This document shows positions 59,415-64,000 of a stretch of 64,000 nt of DNA, piece after piece. The translations under genes and the position numbers were made by a program. A model generated the notes under the pieces. The model saw nothing but the letters and a program-made list of their open reading frames with translations, ran no database searches and was not told the origin of the DNA. Positions within the stretch are counted from its first letter, which is position 1, and each line of letters begins with the position of its first letter. Source of the stretch: Flectonema sp. DT1601 (lineage: Eukaryota > Euglenozoa > Diplonemea > Diplonemida > Diplonemidae); assembly GCA_964019425.1 (NCBI GenBank), contig OZ025786.1, positions 868,001 to 932,000 on the forward strand. The letters are read 5' to 3'.

Positions 59415-60020
59415 CCTGTTTATTGATGAGACGGTCTGTAAAAATAAATTAAAAATATTATGAAAACGTAAAAAACGTTGTTATAATTTCAGAACTACAA
59501 TCATGAAAGTGTTGCTGTTGAAGTACAAATTTAATCACGTCGTTGTCGTTGTTTTTTGTAGTTTTTTTCTTCTATTTTAAAAACCAAATATACAACTAAC
59601 GTATTTCTATAATAATGAAAACAGGAAGGGATGTCAGCAGCGCTAAAACAGCGAATTCAGAACGCGAGAATTTAAAAAAATCGTGTCTTTTTCTCTAAAT
59701 CTGGGAGTTTTTTTTTTCTTGTTTTTCTTTTTTTTTTTTTTTTTTTTTTCCGTTCTTCTAAAAGAGACTTTGAATTTTACAGGTCAATCAAGATAAAATA
59801 GCACAACTGTGAAGCGCGCATTTTATTTTATTTTATTTTTTTTTGTCAGTTTAAGTTTTCAGTCTTCAACAGGACCAACACAACACATCTTCTGCGTAAT
59901 GCCCTCCTTTCGATTACAGAGAATGCACAATAAAAAGCAGAATAGTTAAACCTTGCTATCTAACTTCAGATGTCATTAATTTCATTTTATTTTATTTCTT
60001 TCTTTTTTTTTATTTTTTGT
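59415..60020. other. Intergenic, no gene seen
   Basis: AT-rich spacer with T runs (59709-59716, 59728-59749) and an (ATTTT)n stretch at 59819-59840. No gene recognised. Confidence 0.45.
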
Positions 60021-63000
60021 TTAGTTTCCACTTTTTACAGGAAGGGAAACACTGAGTTGTATCGATCCGGTAGAACCTTGCAACGGATACCTGATTTAGT
60101 TGGTTTGTTTAATTTTTCAATTATAAACGTTACTTTGACATTACTAAGTGAAACAATAATTATAAGAATAGCAGTTAAAGTCGAAGAGGTAAATAAATAA
60201 AAAAAGAGAACAAATCACATACCAACTAGAGCGAGGAGGACCACCAACTGTAAGACCCTCAACCAACTCCGAATACGAAAACAGTAATTCCCCCATTTGA
60301 TCTTGAGAGAATAAATCTCTGTCAAAACATTTAATAAAAAGATAATCATCAGAAGAGATTCCACTGTAACGAAGTATCTCTCCCCAAGTTGGATTAGATG
60401 TGTTTGAGATGTATCGGGTACGACGTAGAGTCCCAGGTAGTGAGATCCATTGATTCTGATCATTCATTCTAACTAATTTAACTTCACAATAACAAGCAGG
60501 AGTAGGACCTTGAACACTGAGATCCTTACCACTGGAGATGATTACTTCTAATAATTGTGTATTTTGAGGATCTGATGTTATCCTAATAACTCCCTTATCA
60601 ATAAGAACACTTTGTCTTGATGGCTTTCGTACAACACATCCCCAAGTCTCTATTGATGATCCACTCCCTTTTTGAAATCTGACCCCACCACCAGCACCAG
60701 ACATCACGAGTACATTCTTACTAACAATCTGATATGGTCTACTCTGTTGGGTTGCTAATAAACTTTTTACGTTAATACTTTCATAGCTGGTCGGGTAGAT
60801 GGCTGATGAGGATTTACCTAAACGGGGTTTTTGAAGAAATTTAAACTGCAATTTTGAAATATCAGACACGGTGACCGTGACAACATAAGCCTTCGACACT
60901 GAATGATAGACTTGTGGAACTATATATGTTATTCCCTTTGGAAGAGTTATCCGAAGTGATATTGCAGAAGAAGCCTTATAAACACCTCCGTTTGATAAGC
61001 CACACAGTCCATGAGAACCGTCTCTCTGTGGGCACAACACACCCAACGATAATCCAGCGAAATAAGTATCCAGATCACACGACGGCAATCCCGCAGCATC
61101 CTTTTGATGCAAAGATATGACTGCCGAAATTGACTGGTTGTCTGATGTGACTTGTAATATGGTATCCGGGGTACCAGAATCAAAGTAGCCTGCTGCGGCG
61201 ACAGTGACACCAGGAATCGAACTGGATGAAAGAATAGTATATAATATATCGAAATTATTTGAGAAGTCTTCTAATGACATCCATGTCGATCCGTCTGCTA
61301 AGTCGACGTTACATTCAACGCTGACATCGGCAGTCCAAAGAGGGCTGTGGGCTGACCAATCGCCAGACCAGTTTGATGATGAAAGGGATCGTAGTCTTAC
61401 TAATTTGACAGGAAGAGTTTTTAGTTCTTTAGTCTCAAGAATAACAAAATGAGAATTAGGAACTAATCCGCTATCACTCCTCTCACCAGATGCAATCTTC
61501 GCAAATGAAACATCATTTCCGACCTCCCTCATGATATTCCATAATGTGTTGATACTTTTATCAGGAATTGTTCGTTCTTCACAATGACTTCCGCACAAAT
61601 CCTCAAGTATTTCAGGCATCGTACAGGTTTGTAGAGCATCGTATGTTCCTTTTAGTTTAGCTAAGGCCTTCTCAATTGGGGCACACCAATTGACATCTTG
61701 TCCAACTGGTTGAGCGTACATTGCTTCACCAGAAACGTTAATTGGAAAGTAATTATCAATCGTGACTGGATGAGTCCATCCGTTTTGTCTCAAAACTATT
61801 TTAAATGAATTTTCAGATGTCGAAGTGATGATTGAATCGAATTTCGATTTTAATGCTGTGCTGCAAAGTGACAAAGCTTCACAAACTGACAAACTTGACA
61901 ACGACCCTGGCAACACTATCTGTGAAGTTGATGACGACAGTGAGACAGTTGTAGGTAAAGTTCTCCATGCCCATATAGCAGCTGAGTGCAAGTGGTAATT
62001 TACACACCAGTCTCGTGTAAGTGATGACACCATCGGTGGAAACGTTAAGTCAACAAACGGAATTTGATGTTGTTGACAAAGTTCTTGAATAGCACCAGCA
62101 GTGAGTAATCCTAAAGGTTTAATCTTTTTTCTTATGACGTTCATGTCGTTTAGTATTTCTTCAGATGGACCTCTCGGGAGTTTAGCTGAGCTGTCAACAA
62201 CTCCATAACTGAGGGACATCTTACTGCTCGAGGTGTTACCGTCTACGAATATCTTGGTCTCACCAGGTAATACTGATATACCAAAGTCTCCAGGTGCTCG
62301 TTCAAATGCTGACGGAGAAACTGTTTTAACAATACTCCCATCACTAAATATATATCTTAAGTTATACTGCGTATCAGGAGAATAGTTATGGAATGCCAAT
62401 GCCGTACCACCATTAACCGACTGTGTAAGAATACTACATAGGCCATGAGTCACATCTTTTCTCTCACCCGATAGGATCAACGGAGGAACTTCTACGTCAG
62501 TCGAAAGATCAATTTCAGAATTGTGCATTGGAGCAATACAAGGATGAATATTATTTATTAATTTCTTTCTCTGATTTAATGATGTCTTCCAGTGTGAACA
62601 AGCATCTTGATCTACAGGTGGATCAGTTGAACGACCTGATAGTGAAAGTGTTGGCTTTGGTTCAACCATAAGTGAATCACCTCCTGTTTGATCAGGTCGG
62701 CGGGTTGTTCTTTTAGCGAAAGAGCTCTTTGAAGTTGAACGATAAATTGGTTGTCGAGGAGGTTCAGGACTGGCTGAGATTGAAAAAGTTCTTTCTGGAG
62801 TACGACTTCTTGAAGCAGAACGTCTACTAGCAGTCGGTGATACAACTGATGGTTTACGAGGACCTGCAGCAACTCTTCCAACTACTCTAACACCAGAAGG
62901 TAGAGCTCCTATCCTTGAAGAGCTACTTGTTGGTACAGAAGTCTGATATTTAACTCCACTCTTATCATTTGGACTCGGTACTTCTGACACTACATCACCA

Positions 63001-64000
63001 CTTGGTGAGACTGATGGTTTCACTGCAGTCACATTAGAACTGCTAACTGTGTGAGAGTAACTCGGCTGTTGATGAGGAGGTGTAACTGGTGGAAGACCAC
63101 TGCCATCAGTAGCTTGAGGTTGAGAATTATATTTCAGTAATAGGTTTGCCTTTTGCTGCGCAAATTCCTGTTTCCCGACACTAAAATCATGTTTTAACTC
63201 AGCCAATTCACGCTCAAGACGATGAACAATCGACTGCTTGTCCTCCAACTGCTGTTGTTGTTGTCGGATCACGGCATCCTTCTCAGTGATCGTACTTCGC
63301 TGCTCCTTAATCAGAGCCTCCCTTTCTTGTAATAATTCTTTTAGTCTTGTTATCTCTTCAGATTCAACAGGGACACTCGTATACTGAGGTTTTATGTCTT
63401 CGCTTGATTTAGATCGCGTCTCTTCCACGACAATTTTTTCATCGAATTCTCTTCTAGGACTGACTGGAATGCTGGTGTAATGTGGTTTTGAACGGATGGT
63501 TTCTTGTTCTGGGAGTAGGTCTGCGACAGGCATACTAGTGTACTGAGGCTTAACATGTGCTGTGTCAACATCACCAATCGGAACACTCGAATAGCTGGGC
63601 TTTTGATGAATTGTAGAACGCAACTCATCATCTAATTGTGTAGCAACGTTAGGACTCACTGAAACGTGTCTTTCGTATTGAGGTGCACTCACGTAATCGC
63701 TGGTTACGACTCTTGAACTCGAACTCGGTATTTCTGCAGAACTACTTATCTGTCCTGCTGGACTAGTTGATACGAGTCGTTCATTAGAACTTGGAAGTAA
63801 TTGTTTGTAAATATAATTATTGACCCTGTCATCACTACCAGTGGAATACAACGCTTGCTGATTACTCAAAGAAACAGAACCAACATTATCATAAGTAGAC
63901 GTCACAGGACTCGGTGATGTCTGACGCTCAATGAAAGTTTGTGGTAGAGGTTGCCGAACTGGACTTTGTGATTTATGACTTCCATCAATTAGTGTTTGTA
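60021..64000 (-). CDS. Calpain-like protein with inactive protease core and C2 domain, 5' end off window
   Basis: The frame is open to the right edge (the codon at 63905 is GTG inside the frame, not a start), so the gene is partial. The long exon ends at 60223. A 132-bp intron (GTATGTG...ATCAG) joins in phase 2 to 60090-60021, which ends LPVKSGN. The N-terminal visible part is Ser-rich with repeated KPQYTSVPV-like units and a coiled coil (TEKDAVIRQQQQQLEDKQSI). A calpain CysPc core is recognisable: NWCAPIEKALAKLKGTYDAL near 61640-61700, LVRLRSLSSSNWSGDW, and DGSTWMSLEDFSNNF. The catalytic Cys (GDCW reads GSLS) and Asn (NPWG reads SLSS) positions are lost. A C2 domain (LEVIISSGKDL...YLFIKCFDRDLFSQDQMGE) closes it. 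Likely a membrane or cytoskeletal scaffold. Confidence 0.82.

Noticed and set aside
61205-61225. tRNA-like B box complement (GGAATCGAACTGG)
   Set aside because: It lies within the calpain-like coding exon, and no cloverleaf can be drawn around it.

Overview
This window looks like nuclear DNA of a flagellated protist. The genes have short spliceosomal introns with a GTATGT-type donor and a CAG or TAG acceptor, no operon or Shine-Dalgarno logic, and a standard genetic code. Intergenic DNA is AT-rich and full of long poly(A)/poly(T) runs. I do not name a species. Flagellar proteins (CFAP77, SHIPPO/ODF3-type PGP repeats), a calpain-like protein with a dead protease core, and strict one-strand gene order would suit several protist groups that package genes directionally. 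Every protein gene I can support lies on the minus strand. The only plus-strand items are a tRNA-Pro gene, a decayed SYF1 fragment, an SSU-rRNA fragment and one short repeat copy.

Layout. 1-7 kb: sparse DNA with a four-copy hairpin motif, a small hypothetical gene, a membrane protein, a SYF1 pseudogene and GC hairpins. 7-20 kb: an eIF4E-family gene fused to PYM-like repeats, a Ser-rich receptor with an M6PR/ATG27-type tail, cyclophilin, a PPP-family phosphatase and a PDZ protein. 20-32 kb: an apparent flagellar/cytoskeletal set (CFAP77, a FAM47-like protein, a SHIPPO protein and several unknown coiled-coil proteins), plus a RING/TRAF-type zinc-finger protein and a helical-repeat/PIN-like protein. 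33-38 kb: a secreted transglutaminase-like protein and a divergent telomerase reverse transcriptase.

38-51 kb is an accessory island. It holds three copies of a short poly(A)-tailed repeat and a strikingly GC-rich 991-codon gene. That gene joins a ubiquitin-specific protease, two viroplasmin/RNase H1 hybrid-binding modules, two RNase-H-like folds and a zinc ribbon. Next comes an open two-ORF LINE (43499-49420) inserted, with a 7-bp target duplication, into an older copy of a related LINE. A tRNA-Pro(UGG) gene and a decayed MULE transposase follow.

51-64 kb returns to host genes: a coiled-coil protein, two near-identical RPS6 genes with different introns, a FYVE-like protein, an ML/NPC2-type secreted protein, a WD40 protein, and the 3' part of a calpain-like C2 protein that runs off the right edge.

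Intron joins given here were chosen by eye from splice consensus and reading phase. No alignment or search was run, so family names rest on motifs I recognise.
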